Of a DNA stretch of 64,000 bases, positions 11,885 to 23,927 are shown piece after piece. The stretch comes from Impatiens glandulifera. Its lineage: Eukaryota; Streptophyta; Magnoliopsida; Ericales; Balsaminaceae. The notes beneath the pieces are model-generated. The model was not told the origin of the DNA. It saw only the letters and a list, made by a program, of their open reading frames with translations, and searched no databases. A program made the position numbers and the translations under genes. The stretch is taken from NCBI RefSeq assembly GCF_907164915.1, contig NC_061868.1:20207819-20271818 (forward strand), given 5' to 3'. How positions within the stretch are numbered: position 1 is the first letter of the stretch; every line of letters begins with the position of its first letter.

Positions 11885-13231
11885 GCTAAAAATATTTTTC
11901 AAAACCTGGTCAAATTAAGTTAATTTTTAAAACGGCAATACATTATAAGTTTTGAATATTTATTCTAAATAATCAAAAAGGAGGAGAAACTGTTAGAAAA
12001 ATTAAGGAAGTTAATTTTTAAACCGGCCATACATTACAAGTTTTAAATATTTATTTTAAATAATCAAAAAGGGAGAAATTGTTAGAAAAATTAAGTAGAT
12101 TAATTTTAATCGGCCAAAGAACTTAATCAGTCTCAAATTTTCCTATGTAGGTACAGATCAAGCCGCATCATACCGGTTGAAGCACATGCCTAAATAATCC
12201 GGTCATAAACTGTGAAACCGGCTGAACTCCCTCAACCGGATCAGCTAACAAAAAGCGTCATCATCCGGCTGACTCATTCCATTATTGATAATCATAAAAG
12301 CTCAACAGAAAACTTTGAAAGGTGATGAAACTGAGAAGATGACGTAATATGATGATATAGAGATTTCTCGAAATATACAAGAAGAAAAGATCCAGATCAG
12401 AAGCATGCAACGAAAAAAATGATGAACTGTTTATCTAAATCTACAAGCACCATCTGATTCAGGCGACCGACCTAGTGCATGTAGACCAAGTGTCCAAAAT
12501 GACAAAGCGTGCACGTAATCCTCTAAACCTGACCGACGCGGCTTCAGATGACCAATCCAGTAGAGAGAGAAAAATATGACCGTTGTCATATTTTTCATAT
12601 AAATAGAAGCTCATAGTGCCAAAGATACATACGCGTGAAATCACCACGAAAAGTTCATATACAAAGTGATAAGAAACAGTGATTGAAACTCTTACGCGTG
12701 ATCTTGAATAATGATTGAAATTCCCAAAAGTGTTCTTGTACTGTGTGTATATTTTACCATTGAGTAAAAAGTATTGCATTACATCATTGTGAGTGGTGTA
12801 ACCGACGAGTAGTAAATAAGACTCGATCGACATTGTGTGAGTATTGTAATATTCCTGTTAGTGAATATCCTTCTCATTGTTTGAGAAGAAGAGGTGACGT
12901 AGGAGATTAAACTCCGAACATCCATAAAATCTTGTCTCATGTTCTTTACACTTACTCTCCTGCTCACTTTTACTAACCGAACCGGTTCCTTTCTCCATCT
13001 TAAACCGACTCCTTCTAAATACCCTCCAAACCAAACTGTGTGTGTTGCTTCAAGCTGAAACAAACCACTTCCGCACTTGAACCCGGTTCAAGAGGTTTAT
13101 GACAGCTTGTGTAGTGTTAAGAAGCGGTTCTAGTCTCTAACCGGACTATTACTAGTGTGTGTGTTGTGTTATTAAGCGTTCTCCCTTAAAAGTCGGACCC
13201 CAGTCCTCCAAGGGTGATCCCGATCCTAACA
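11885..13231 (+). mobile_element. 3' fragment of a Sirevirus-like Copia element (3' UTR + LTR)
   Basis: The sequence from ~11885 resembles the 3' untranslated end of element A (29300-29495) and runs into an A-related LTR at 12080-13231. As in element A, the polypurine tract with the first ~30 bases of the LTR is present twice: a decayed copy at ~11980-12020 and the functional-looking one at 12065-12110. Gag, pol and the 5' LTR are absent upstream, so this is a truncated remnant rather than a solo LTR. Confidence 0.75.
12080..13231 (+). repeat. LTR of Copia remnant (TG...CA, 1152 bp)
   Basis: It begins TGTTAGAAAAATTAAG after the purine tract AAAAAGGGAGAAAT and ends CCGATCCTAACA, matching the ends of the element A LTR. 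The middle contains the block shared by all Sirevirus-like LTRs here (12869-12932): a CTTCTC/GAGAAG hairpin, GGTGACGTAGGAG, a second small hairpin, and CTCCGAACATCCATAAA. It is rich in ACCGG words like element A, but clearly older. Confidence 0.8.
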
Positions 13232-13964
13232 GACACTCTTCGGCCTGTCTTTTTCTTTAGCATCCCTCTCTCTTAACTCCATAGAAGCCATAGAACAAAA
13301 ATCCTTACGCCATTTCTCTAGTCGTTGGCTCGTCGTGCTTGAGCAACAAAGACATGTTAGAAGCTCTTTGGTTCGTTATGGAACTACTATATATGTAAAT
13401 ACGTGTATGCATATAGTTAAATATGTGTTCATGAGTACATTCTATCAATTTAAATATAAAATATAAAATATATATATATAGAGAGAATATAAAATATATA
13501 AAAGAGAAAAAGTCTAACTTAACAAGTTCTTGTTTATGAGTTCTTATTACACAGATCCATCGATTTCAGGTGTTCAATCATTGGCCATTCAGACTAGAAA
13601 AATCCTATCAAAAGAATGTCATCATCCCGTTGACATCAAGGAAGAGGAACTTTCCAAAGACAAGGAAGTAAAGCGACGAAGACTTATATTTCCTTTTATG
13701 CTTTTGGAATATAACTTTGATCTTAAGGGGTATATGCGTTTGTGATTGTTATTGGTTTTATTCACACATCTAAAAAACATAGCTTATTTTAATACACTCA
13801 GTTCTTTTATGAATGGAAAATGATCGTCTATTTTACGTTTTAGGACATACATGCATATGAGTAACATGTATTACTATTTCCGTTTACTCTTTCCTATCAT
13901 AACTCTCTCTCGATAGAGCAACTACAAGCATACTATGGATAAGATATCCAACAGACATGGAAGT
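13232..13964. other. Unassigned sequence, no gene seen
   Basis: Mixed sequence after the LTR with an AT dinucleotide stretch near 13465-13500. A 71-codon ORF at 13530-13745 has no recognisable features and is not called. Confidence 0.4.
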
Positions 13965-15190
13965 ATCGTGCATCTCACAATCCACATCTCACAATCCACG
14001 ACTCTTTGTGGCATTCTTTCTATTATTCATCAATAAGAAAAAGAGCTTCACATAGATTAGAATCGACGATTCTTCATAGAATTCTTTATATCTCTTGTCG
14101 ACAAACGCCACTTGATCCACTACTCTTCGTAGCATTCTTTCAACCCTTCCTTGATAAACACACGTGTGGTGCTCGATCAATGACTCTTTGTGGTATTCCT
14201 TTTACCTTTTCTCGTCGAATGCATGAGCTTTACTCAAGATTCACAATGCTTCGTGAAATATCTATTATCCTTTTTCGACGAATGTACCAACATCGATAAA
14301 TTTAAAGTTCACGATTCTTCATGAAATTCTTAGTACCTCTTGTCAATAAATGCACAAGTATCAGATCCATTACTTATTATAGATCCTTTTCTACTCCTCT
14401 TCTACGGAAGTACGAGCATCACTCAACCCTGAATCCATGATTCTTCATCTTTCTAACATCCGTCAATGAATGCACGTTCACCATTCAGCACATAATTCAT
14501 GACTTTTGTGGAAATCCTTCTATCCTCCTTTAACGAATGCATGCACGTGCGTCACTAATTTAAAGCTTACCTCTCTTTTCAGATATTTTTATATCCTTCT
14601 TCGATAATGTACGAATACCATTCAACTTAGAATCTATGATTATTCATGTAATTCATTTAATCCTTTCATCGACGAACGCACGAATTTATGACTCTTTGTA
14701 GTATTTCCTTCTACACTTTGTAGAAGAAAAAATGAGCATCGTCTAACTCACAATCCAAGACTCTTCAAAGAATTCTTCATGTTACTTCGTTGATAGATGC
14801 TCGCGCGTCATTCAACTCAAGATTCGCTGCTCTTCGCGAAACTTCTTCTATCCTTCGTCGACTAATGCATGAACGTCACTTGTAATATATTTCATGACTC
14901 CTCATAGAATTCCTCCTTTCCTTCGTTGATAAAGTCTCGAGCGACACCAAACTAAGAATTCATGACTCGTCGCAGAATTTCATTTATCCTTCATCGACAA
15001 ATGCACAATCGTCGTTCAAACTCAAAGTTCATGATTCTTTAATCTAATCCTTTTTAAACTAACGAATGTATCTCACCTAACTAGAAACTTAAAACTCTTT
15101 GTAACGTTCTTTCTATTATTTCTCGATATACACATTACACTAATTCACAAATGCCTTGATCTTCCCTTTATTTGTTTCTCACGAGAATAC
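13965..15190. repeat. Degenerate tandem array, ~66 bp period, ~17 copies
   Basis: A phrase like CGTCGACGAATGCACGAGC, followed by ACTCA, ATTCATGACTCTTCGT and GAATTCTT, recurs at about 14097, 14150, 14211, 14275, 14340, 14400, 14462, 14530, 14602, 14667, 14720, 14790, 14858, 14925, 14993, 15056 and 15121, with spacings of roughly 55-70 bp. Copies are heavily mutated. No copy is open in a shared reading frame over the array, so this is a decayed satellite rather than a repeat protein. Confidence 0.75.
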
Positions 15191-16059
15191 ATGGGCATCG
15201 TTTAGTTTAGAACCATGAAATCTCGTAAAATTCTCCATGATCCTTCCGCTATCAAATCCTTCAAAATCATATAAACACACAAAGAAGTAAGGCAAGTCGC
15301 TAGGGGCCCAAATCCACGACATGTTACACTTAGAGCTTGAAGTATCCTCGTACCCTTTCACGAAGAATATTGAATTAGATTAAGCGAGAAGTACGACTAG
15401 AAAATTAAACCATACAACGATAAAGCAATGTATTGTGGATATACAAGCATGTTAAAAATATTAACTCGGGATAAAAACTAAAAGGTGATGCACTCTATCG
15501 AATGGAAAGATTATTATAGTCTTGACGAGAGTTTAAAAAAGTTCTTTATTTGTAGAGAATGAGATTCCAAAGTAGTTGACGTAAGACGAAACCGAAGCAG
15601 CATGGCACTTTGTCCAAGACTACGTCGATCAATGATTATTATGAGGTTGAGTTCTTTAAGGAAGAGTAAGATAATAGGATCTCGTATGATTAAAGATACT
15701 TTCGTTTATGTTAGACTCTATGTTACCATATTTTTGTATAAGTCTTAAAACTTTTATTACATGAATGGAACTACGGACATGAGAATACGTAGGGAGTCTG
15801 TCACATGCTCGCTCCCAACACAAAAAAATGGATATCATTGTAAACAGAACTATGTTGGACATAATTTCTCCTTGTTATAAGAATACATAGACAACCTATC
15901 ACGGTTTCGATCCCAATAAAAATAAAAATAAAAACAAAAAATACATATGTCAACACTATGGGAATTTTTATTAATATAAAAACAATAATAAAAAAATATA
16001 AAAAAAAATCTTTTGATGAAGAGCATAGAGTCAACACGTCCACCATTATCTTTACATAT
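15191..16059. other. Unassigned sequence before gypsy fragment
   Basis: No domain recognised in any frame. Two loosely similar phrases (GAGAATACGTAGGGAGTCTGTCAC at ~15782 and GAATACATAGACAACCTATCAC at ~15881) suggest a small duplication. It may include the mutated 5' part of the gypsy element that follows, but I cannot support that. Confidence 0.35.
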
Positions 16060-17550
16060 AGAGATTCAATTACCCAAGATTGGTCAAGACCCATTCATGT
16101 ACAAAAGAGAAAAACGATAGTGAGAACATTATATTATCAAGTTGTGCATTTTGTTTGAAGAATGTAGGGGCTAAATATTAGTGAACAACCACGATGATCC
16201 TACATGACATGATCCAAGTAGATGTCTACGTAGATGACAAGATTGTCAAACAAAGACATTGTGAGAGTCACATATAGTACCTCGGTCGATTTCTACAAAG
16301 TATAAGAAAATTTCCAACTCCGACTCAATCCAAAGAAGTGCATGTTTAGAGTAATATAATGAGAGATGATAGGCTTTCTCATCATGCAACGAGGCATTAG
16401 AGTATATCTAAACAAGATCGAAGCAAACACGACCATGCCAAATCCCTAAGGTGAGAAATAAGTGTGAGGCTTCCTAGGCAAGATCTCATATATAAGTCGC
16501 TTCATAAATAAGTTGACCATGACATGTGAACCTTTGTTTACTTTTAAAGAAGGACGAAAGGTTCATCTGGGATGACGCTTGTCAGAACGCCTTTGAGAAA
16601 ATCAAGGAGTATCTCAAGACTCCTTATATCCTGATGCATCACAAACCATTTGTTCATCCAATCATCTACCTAATATTAATGGAAACTTCAATAGGCAGGT
16701 TACTAGCTCAAGAGAATGAAGAGAATACCAAAGTGGTAGTATACTATGTGAGCAAACGAATGACAAGTATGAGCTTAACTATTTGTCGATAAAAAAAGTG
16801 TGTTGATCCTAGTCTGGGTTATCAAAAGGCTAAGGCATTACATGTAAGTCCACACGATCAAATTGGTGTCAAGGTTAGACCCAATTCACCATTTGTTCCA
16901 AAAAACAATGTTGTCACGCATGCTAACTAAATTAATGATGATCTCAAAATACGACATTGTGTACATAGTCCAAAAGTCCATCAAAGGAAGCGTTGTAGCA
17001 GACTTTCTTGTAAATCAACCCATCGAAGTAGAAGACGACAACGAGCTAGCATTTCAAGACAATGAAGTTATGAACTTAGATTCGACGACCTTGAAGATAC
17101 TATTCGAAGGAGCATCTGGTAAATAAGTCTATAAAAATTGGATCTTTCTCATTGATCCCGTGGGCACGTACAATCCTATCTCAGTCAAGTTCGAATATCC
17201 TATGACAAACAATGAAGTAAAGTATGAGGCATGCCTAGTCAATCTGAAGATAGCCCACGAGAGAGGAGTCATGTGATTAAAAGTGGTAGGCCACTCTAAC
17301 CTAGTCATTTCACAAGTTCGGGGTGAATGACAAGTGAAAAGAGAAAACCTAAAACCCTATCACCATCACCTATCAACGTTGATAGCCAAGTTAGAACACA
17401 TGACGTTCACACATGCCCCGAGGAGTTAGAATCAATTTTCCGACACTCTATCTACATTAGTAGCCATAACACAAATCCTAAAAGGAATCAAGATCAATCC
17501 TATGAATATTCGACAAAAACAAAAGAGAGATTTTGAGAAGAAGATTATAT
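16060..17550 (+). pseudogene. Ty3-gypsy pol, 5' part (RT end, RNase H, extra RNase H), decayed
   Basis: Broken reading frames still spell gypsy pol. A reverse transcriptase segment with GLKNAGA-like and YVDD motifs (VYVDD at ~16218-16240) runs into a connection/RNase H segment (FIWDDACQNAFEKIKEYL at ~16562). Next comes a second, plant-type RNase H with ILFEGAS at ~17101 and TNNEVKYEACLVNLKIAHE at ~17207-17265. The second RNase H is characteristic of the Tat/Athila side of Ty3-gypsy. Many stops and frameshifts rule out function. The frame ends abruptly at 17550 where element A is inserted, and the integrase resumes at 30764. Confidence 0.8.
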
Positions 17551-18148
17551 TGATAGAAAAATTAAGTAAGTTAATTTTGGTACCGGCCAGACAAACTAAA
17601 CAGAAGTTAAACTTCATGTGCAGGTATTGAACAAACCGGAACCGGGAATCATGCATCAATAATCAGTTGGTATCACTTCAAAGAAACCGGCTTCAAGTGA
17701 TCAAGACCAATGATCACAGGAACCGGCTTCACCTTCTCAAAACAACCGGTTAGCAAAGAACAGAAGACTACACTTCAACCGGATCATAATGCACAAAGAC
17801 ACTTCAACCGGAAAGTACAGATCAAAAGTCAGAAGATTCAAATCTCAAGAGTGACGTATTGTGACGGAGGAAACGTGTCTCGAAAGAACAAAAAAAGATC
17901 GGATCCGATCAGAAGCATGGGAAGAAAGCAATGATAGCTTGGTGATCCAATGCTGACGACCGGAAGCGGATGTTCAACACGTGTATCAATCTGAAAACCG
18001 GTTATGTCATCATATGTTAAGAGTCACCTGCATGAATGCCAGGTGTTGAGGAAGTTGATGCGTGCAAGCAAACTTTGAGCAGATAGGCGTGCTAATGATC
18101 AACCAATCCGCAAGAGAGAGAAGAAAGTAGCCGTTAGCTACCTTCAGC

Positions 18149-18157
18149 TATAAAAGG
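18149..18157 (+). promoter_or_regulatory. LTR TATA box of element A
   Basis: TATAAAAGG in a plant-typical context (CAGC before, AAGATC after). It would start the genomic transcript about 30 bp downstream, inside the LTR. The same site in the 3' LTR is at 30094-30102. Confidence 0.7.
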
Positions 18158-18420
18158 AAGATCAAACGCCTTCATTAAAAGCAGCAGTTGAGAATACGAG
18201 AAGTTGAGCAGTTGAAATTGTGAAAGTCATAAAAGCATTAAATTCTAGAGAGATAAAGTTCTGTATTCTAAAGTCGGTTTGCCTAAAACCGGAAAGCTTT
18301 GTGTGTGATATTGTGTTGAGTTGTTGTATTACATCAAAAGTGTGAGTTTGGTGTAACCGGCGAGTAGCGAAGTTGGGCTCGACCGGAAGTGTAATTGTAA
18401 CTTTAAAGAGTTAGTGAAGA

Positions 18421-18480
18421 TCCTTCTCATAACCTGAGAAGAAGGGGTGACGTAGGAGGGTTTGCTCCGAACATCCATAA
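18421..18480 (+). promoter_or_regulatory. Conserved two-hairpin block in LTR (putative R-region RNA structure)
   Basis: Hairpin 1 is CTTCTC/GAGAAG (18423-18428 with 18436-18441), followed by AAGGGGTGACGTA. Hairpin 2 is GGAG/CTCC, then GAACATCCATAAAC. The same order is found in the other Sirevirus-like LTRs of this window: 12869-12932, 30366-30425, 51427-51484, and in reverse at 53606-53670, 59908-59970 and 63252-63311. It lies downstream of the TATA box, so it should be in the transcript. Confidence 0.7.
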
Positions 18481-18820
18481 ACAAATTTCTTTGTCCTGTG
18501 TTCTTTCATTTTCGCTTTCTCTTCTCGCTGTCTTACCGTAAACCGCAAACCAATTTTACTTCCAAAACCGGTCCCTCACATTCGTTAAACTTCTTCCTCC
18601 TTAAACATCATCTAAAGTCGCAAACGTTGCTTCAACCTGAAACAGACACTTCCGCCCTTGAACACCGGTTCAAGAGTCTGTGACAGGCTGTGCAGTGCTG
18701 AGAACGGTTTTAGTCTCTAACCGGACTATCACCAAGTTGTGTGTGTTGTTGTAAGCGGTCACCCTTAACCGAAACCGGAAACACCCCCGGTCCTCCAAGG
18801 GCGCCCCCGATCCTAACAAG

Positions 18821-18832
18821 TGGTATCAGAGC
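18821..18832 (+). promoter_or_regulatory. Primer binding site for tRNA(iMet), element A
   Basis: TGGTATCAGAGC two bases after the LTR end, the standard plant primer site complementary to initiator methionine tRNA. The gag ATG follows only 27 bases later. Confidence 0.9.
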
Positions 18833-18859
18833 GAGGTTCTTAGCACTCAAGCAACCAAA

Positions 18860-21800
18860 ATGGTGGGAAGCATGACTCACAGCGACAAGCCGCCAATGCT
18901 AAACAACGAAGCATTTAGCTGTTGGAAAAAGCAGATGTATTTACATCTGATAACATTAGATGATGAGATGAGCCGAGTCCTGAAAGAAGGACCGATCAAG
19001 ATCAACAAGGAGGAAAGCCAATGGACAAGTGAAGATCGGAGAAGAAGCAACCTGGACAACCATTGCATGAGGCATATCTACAAAGCTATAGACAACAACA
19101 CTTTGAACAAAATATCAGAGTGTGACAATGCAAAGGAAGCCTGGGAAACGATCATCCAGATCCACGAGGGAAACGAAAGAACCAAGGAAAATAAAATCTT
19201 GGTGGCTACGCAGAAGTATGAGAACATAAGGATGAAACCGGGAGAAAATATGAAAGAATTTAGCAACCGGTTCACCAGCGTAGTAAGCGAGCTTCAGACA
19301 CTCGGAAAGAAGTACGACAACCGAGAAGTGATAATCAAAGCTCTAAGATCATTGCCAAGCACGTGGGATATCAAGACCATGGTGATGAGGGAATCCAGTA
19401 CCCTTGGGCAGATGAAGTTGCACGATGTGTTTGAGGACTTGAAAGCTTACGAATTCGAGATAAACTCTCGGATCGAAGATGAAACATCAACATCAACCGC
19501 AACAAGAGCTTTAGTTACATCGGTGGAACCGGCGGCTCCAGTATCAACCGCACCGACTCCAGTCAAAAATACCGATCAAATAACCGACGATGTGATGGCG
19601 ATGCTAGCCCAGAAATTCGGAAAATTCATGAAGAAGAGCCAGCCACCATCTAATAATGATTTTAATTATAACTATGTAGATAAATCAAATAAAAGATGTT
19701 ATAACTGTGATGGTTTTGGACATTTCAGGTCGGAATGTAGAAAACCAAGAAGAGACGATAGAAAACCGGAGGGAAAGTATCAAGGAAATTATCAAGGGAA
19801 TAATTATCAAGGCAACCGGTATCAAGGAAACAACTATCGGGGAAACAACAATAACCAACGAAACGACTACCGAAGAAATGATGATCAACGTGCTGATGAA
19901 GGAAAGGAGATCCAAAAAGCTCTCATTGCATCAGACGGTGAAAGTGAATGGGCATATTCCGATAATGAAGATGGTGAAGAGAAAGTAACATGCTTCATGG
20001 CAAACGATGAAGAGGTTAGGAGGAGCAACCGGTTAAGGAACTCTGAATGGTACTTGGACAGTGGATGCTCAAGGCACATGACCGGAAACAAGGAGCTACT
20101 AACCGACATCAAGTATGAAACCGGAGCACTCATCACATTTGGGGATAACTCAAAAGGTAAAACCGTGGGCAAGGGTAAGATTGTCCATGGTGAACTATCC
20201 ATAAATAATGTGCTATTGGTAGAAAAGCTAAGTTTTAATTTACTAAGCATAAGCCAGATGTGTGATGTGGGCTACAAAGTTGAATTTCATAAAAACTCAT
20301 GTTTAGTTAAGAATCAAAATGATGAAACTTTGTTAACCGGTAACCGGATAGGAAATATTTATAAAGTAAACTGGAAAACTAATTTCGAAAAACCTGTGTG
20401 TATGATAGCCGGAAATGATCCAAATTGGCTTTGGCATAAACGGTTGAATCACTTGAATTTCAAAACGATTAACTTTATTTGTTCCAAGGAACTGGTTCAC
20501 GGTTTTCCAAATGTTAAATTTTCAAAAGATAAAGTATGTGCTGCATGTCAAATGGGAAAACAAGTGAAATCCTCTTTTAAAAGTAAAGGAAATTATCAAT
20601 CTGAAAGATGTCTAGAACTGCTGCATATGGATTTGTTTGGTCCGGTTAAAGTTACAAGTTTAGGAGGCATGCATTATACTATGGTAGTTATTGATGATTA
20701 CTCTAAATTTACTTGGGTCACCTTTCTAGCTTCTAAAAATCAAGCAACTTCAAACTTGATTAAACTGATTTTGAGAATACAAAATGAAAAATCTATTAAA
20801 GTGAACAAAATTAGAAGTGATAGAGGAACTGAGTTCATTAATAGTAATTTAACTACTTTTCTTGATGATTCCGGTATTAGGCACGAGTTGTCTAGTGCCA
20901 GAACTCCTCAACAAAACGGCCTGGCTGAGAGAAGAAACCGAACTCTCAAGGAAGCCGCAAGGTCAATGATAGCTGATTCGGGTATCGCTCAAAAGTTTTG
21001 GGCTGAAGCTATCAACACCGCATGTTACACTCAAAATCGATCTCTTGTAACTAAACGGTTTTCAAAAACTCCTTTTGAAATCTATTTTGATAAAATTCCA
21101 AATGTACGATATTTTCGAATTTTTGGTAGTAAATGCTTTGTTCATAATAACGGCAAGAAGTACTTGACCGCTTTTGATGCTAAATCCGATGAGGGAATAA
21201 TGTTGGGATATTCAGCTATAAGTAAAGCATACCGAGTATACAATACTAGGACGTTAACAGTTGAAGAAACCGCACACGTTGTTTTCGATGAATCGGTTGA
21301 GCGAAACACTGCATTACCCTTCGACCTTCACAACAGAATGGAAAATTTCAATATCTATTCTGATGATGAAGACGAGGTTCCGGTTTTTAGACGCTTTGTC
21401 AAGGACCAAGCGGTTGATGTTGAAATTCAACCTGATCAAGCTGCTTTACCGCAGAAAGTTGACGTTTCAGTTTCTACTGAAGAAATCGGTCGGTCTGACT
21501 CTGTTCAACCTACCGATCAGTCTAACCTTGATCAGCCAGCCGAAAGCTTGGTAGACACGTCTCGGATTAACCTCAGAAGGAACAAAAATCATCCTCTTGA
21601 ACTAGTAATAGGTAACATTTCCTCACCCGTCCGAACTAGGCAACAAAATTTGGATCACTATGGAAACTCTGCTTTCATATCACAAATTGAGCCGAAAAAG
21701 GTGGATGAAGCACTGTCAGATCCAGATTGGATCTTGGCAATGCAAGAGGAATTAAACGAGTTTGAGAGAAATAAAGTCTGGTACCTAGTTCCTAGACCGA

Positions 21801-23224
21801 AAAATAAACCGGTTATAGGCACACGATGGGTATTCAGAAATAAACTCGATGAAAACGGTTTAGTTACGAGGAACAAAGCCCGGTTAGTGGCTCAAGGCTA
21901 TAAACAGGAAGAAGGGATTGATTTTGAAGAATCATTCGCCCCTGTAGCTAGACTTGAAGCCATTAGAATATTTTTAGCATATGCAGCTTTCAAAAAGTTC
22001 AAAGTTTATCAAATGGATGTTAAAAGCGCTTTTCTAAACGGTAAAGTAAATGAAGAGGTGTATGTTAATCAACCTCCAGGTTTCAAAAATCCAGAACATG
22101 AAAATCACGTTTACCGGCTAAATAAAGCCCTTTACGGTTTGAAACAGGCTCCAAGAGCTTGGTATGACACTTTGACTCAATTTCTTTTTGATCACAAATT
22201 TACAATCGGCTCAGTAGATAAAACTTTATTTAAATTTGAAAGAAAGGAGCAGATTTTGCTTGTTCAGATTTATGTTGATGATATCATATTCGGGTCAACC
22301 GATCCAAAGTTGTGTGACAAATTTTCGAAAATGATGACTGATAGATTTCAAATGAGTATGATGGGGGAAATGAGTTTCTTTTTAGGACTTCAGGTTAAGC
22401 AGATGGAAGCTGGAATTTTCATAAGCCAACCAAAGTATACAGCCGAACTGCTGAAGAGATTTGGGATGGACACTTGTGCCGAAGCGGCTACGCCAATGAG
22501 TCCTTCTGTGAAGCTGGACAAAGATGAAGATGGTCAAGCCGTTGACATCACCGCGTATAGAGGAATGATCGGTTCGCTATTATATCTCACAGCTAGCCGA
22601 CCTGATATTCTGTTTGCGGTTGGGGTATGCGGGAGGTTCCAAGCAAATCCAAAGCAATCTCACTATACGGCGGCTAAAAGAATCTTAAAATATCTAAAGG
22701 GAACTCAAGAAGTAGGACTCTGGTATCCAAAAGACTCGAGCTTCAACCTAATAAGTTACTCCGATGCCGATTACGCGGGATGCAAAATCGACAGAAAGAG
22801 TACGAGTGGAACCTGTCAGTTTCTGGGTGACCGGTTAGTTACCTGGAGCAGCAAGAAACAAACGTCAGTTGCAACATCAACCGCAGAGGCGGAGTACTTA
22901 GCGGCTGGAAGCTGCTGTGCACAACTCCTCTGGATTCAACAGCAACTCAGGGACTTCGGAATAGAAGCAAAGGAGTCGCCAATCTTTTGTGACAACACCA
23001 GCGCCATAGCAATCACATACAATCCGGTGTTGCATTCAAGAACGAAGCATATCGACATTCGACATCATTTCATCCGGGAACATGTTCAGGAGAAACACAT
23101 CCGGCTGGAATATGTGTCAACCGAGCAACAAGTAGCGGACATCTTCACGAAACCGCTACAGGAAGCTAAGTTTTCACATTTTCGAAATATTCTGGGTCTT
23201 ACAAATTTAAATCAATTGATATAA
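18860..23224 (+). CDS. Copia gag-pol polyprotein (1454 aa), intact
   Basis: One open frame encodes all replication functions. Residues ~1-250 are capsid-like gag; the zinc knuckle [14 protein letters not shown] is at 280-293. A Q/G/N-rich linker follows. The aspartic protease motif WYLDSG is at 397-402. The integrase zinc-binding region starts at H526 and ends in CAACQMGK; its catalytic triad D591, D654 and E690 has the 35-residue gap of a DD35E core. Reverse transcriptase carries YVDD at 1138-1141, and RNase H starts near YSDADYAG at 1300. Gag and pol are fused without a stop or frameshift. Compared with the related gag of element C (51703-53350), the coiled-coil segment between the zinc knuckle and protease is missing. 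The start follows the primer site directly; no upstream in-frame ATG competes. Confidence 0.95.
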   Translation: MVGSMTHSDKPPMLNNEAFSCWKKQMYLHLITLDDEMSRVLKEGPIKINKEESQWTSEDRRRSNLDNHCMRHIYKAIDNNTLNKISECDNAKEAWETIIQIHEGNERTKENKILVATQKYENIRMKPGENMKEFSNRFTSVVSELQTLGKKYDNREVIIKALRSLPSTWDIKTMVMRESSTLGQMKLHDVFEDLKAYEFEINSRIEDETSTSTATRALVTSVEPAAPVSTAPTPVKNTDQITDDVMAMLAQKFGKFMKKSQPPSNNDFNYNYVDKSNKRCYNCDGFGHFRSECRKPRRDDRKPEGKYQGNYQGNNYQGNRYQGNNYRGNNNNQRNDYRRNDDQRADEGKEIQKALIASDGESEWAYSDNEDGEEKVTCFMANDEEVRRSNRLRNSEWYLDSGCSRHMTGNKELLTDIKYETGALITFGDNSKGKTVGKGKIVHGELSINNVLLVEKLSFNLLSISQMCDVGYKVEFHKNSCLVKNQNDETLLTGNRIGNIYKVNWKTNFEKPVCMIAGNDPNWLWHKRLNHLNFKTINFICSKELVHGFPNVKFSKDKVCAACQMGKQVKSSFKSKGNYQSERCLELLHMDLFGPVKVTSLGGMHYTMVVIDDYSKFTWVTFLASKNQATSNLIKLILRIQNEKSIKVNKIRSDRGTEFINSNLTTFLDDSGIRHELSSARTPQQNGLAERRNRTLKEAARSMIADSGIAQKFWAEAINTACYTQNRSLVTKRFSKTPFEIYFDKIPNVRYFRIFGSKCFVHNNGKKYLTAFDAKSDEGIMLGYSAISKAYRVYNTRTLTVEETAHVVFDESVERNTALPFDLHNRMENFNIYSDDEDEVPVFRRFVKDQAVDVEIQPDQAALPQKVDVSVSTEEIGRSDSVQPTDQSNLDQPAESLVDTSRINLRRNKNHPLELVIGNISSPVRTRQQNLDHYGNSAFISQIEPKKVDEALSDPDWILAMQEELNEFERNKVWYLVPRPKNKPVIGTRWVFRNKLDENGLVTRNKARLVAQGYKQEEGIDFEESFAPVARLEAIRIFLAYAAFKKFKVYQMDVKSAFLNGKVNEEVYVNQPPGFKNPEHENHVYRLNKALYGLKQAPRAWYDTLTQFLFDHKFTIGSVDKTLFKFERKEQILLVQIYVDDIIFGSTDPKLCDKFSKMMTDRFQMSMMGEMSFFLGLQVKQMEAGIFISQPKYTAELLKRFGMDTCAEAATPMSPSVKLDKDEDGQAVDITAYRGMIGSLLYLTASRPDILFAVGVCGRFQANPKQSHYTAAKRILKYLKGTQEVGLWYPKDSSFNLISYSDADYAGCKIDRKSTSGTCQFLGDRLVTWSSKKQTSVATSTAEAEYLAAGSCCAQLLWIQQQLRDFGIEAKESPIFCDNTSAIAITYNPVLHSRTKHIDIRHHFIREHVQEKHIRLEYVSTEQQVADIFTKPLQEAKFSHFRNILGLTNLNQLI

Positions 23225-23826
23225 TCATGATGCATGTAAAACCGGGATATGTGTTCAGGGAGAAGCTAAAGCTTCTCAAACCATATTTTAATAGGCTGTT
23301 AATAAATCAAATATGCTAACCGGGAGGAAATCTCTGGTTATGCCCGACTACTTCAATTTTCAAATCAACTGTATGTCTACTATGGGGTTGAAATAACCAG
23401 GTTGAAGTAGATAAATCCAAAATTGAACAATTGTTGATATCAATCAACTATTTTTCATAAACGGAAATATTCTACTAAAACCGGTTATGGAAAACCGCTT
23501 AGTACATATGCATTTTGGTATGATGAAATGAATTTTTCCGGCTAACCTGAGATGACTAACTGAGTTTGTGTGCATGCTTTGAAAAATGAAGCCTGTGATT
23601 AATTAAAAACAAGTTTACCACAATCGAGATGACGACATGTGTCCATCATCAAGAGAGGGAACTTACATCTTGTCAATAGATATTTGTCATCATTACTATC
23701 TTAGTAATTATTAGATTTACCTTGGAAATAACCATTAGTTACTTCAACAAGTTAAGTCTATTAAATAATCGATGACATCATCAAGCATGCTTAAACTTCA
23801 TTTAATACCAAGCCGAATCCACGGGC
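23225..23826 (+). other. Spacer between pol and first accessory gene
   Basis: Non-coding. It opens with a perfect 8 bp stem-loop (GAGAAGCTAAAGCTTCTC, 23260-23277) about 35 bases after the pol stop, and contains at least five ACCGG/CCGGTT words. It ends at the TATA box of the next gene. The stem-loop may mark or end the gag-pol message; that is inference. Confidence 0.6.
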
Positions 23827-23834
23827 TATATAAA
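23827..23834 (+). promoter_or_regulatory. Internal promoter of accessory gene 1
   Basis: TATATAAA preceded by GGGC, 94 bp before the ATG at 23928, followed by a CT-rich leader (TTCTCTCTCTC near 23908). The same arrangement precedes accessory genes 2 and 3. Confidence 0.65.
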
Positions 23835-23927
23835 CAATGCTTAATCCTTGTCAAAAACATCACAAGTTCACTATTCACAAGAATCATCCTTGAGATAAAA
23901 TCATCCTTCTCTCTCTCAAAAACAAAC

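Larger units (their letters stand above)
17551..18818 (+). repeat. Element A 5' LTR (1268 bp)
   Basis: It begins TGATAGAAAAATTAAG and ends CCGATCCTAACA. A TATA box TATAAAAGG lies at 18149-18157 and the conserved two-hairpin block at 18421-18480. CCGG, mostly as AACCGG or its complement, occurs more than fifteen times. It is near-identical to 29496-30763. Confidence 0.95.

Noticed and set aside
12459..13063. Minus-strand ORFs of 94-124 codons in the LTR remnant
   Set aside because: They lie antisense within a recognised LTR.
18462..18683. 73-codon ORF in the element A LTR, repeated at 30407-30628
   Set aside because: Exists twice only because the LTR is duplicated; no conservation of the frame in the related LTRs.
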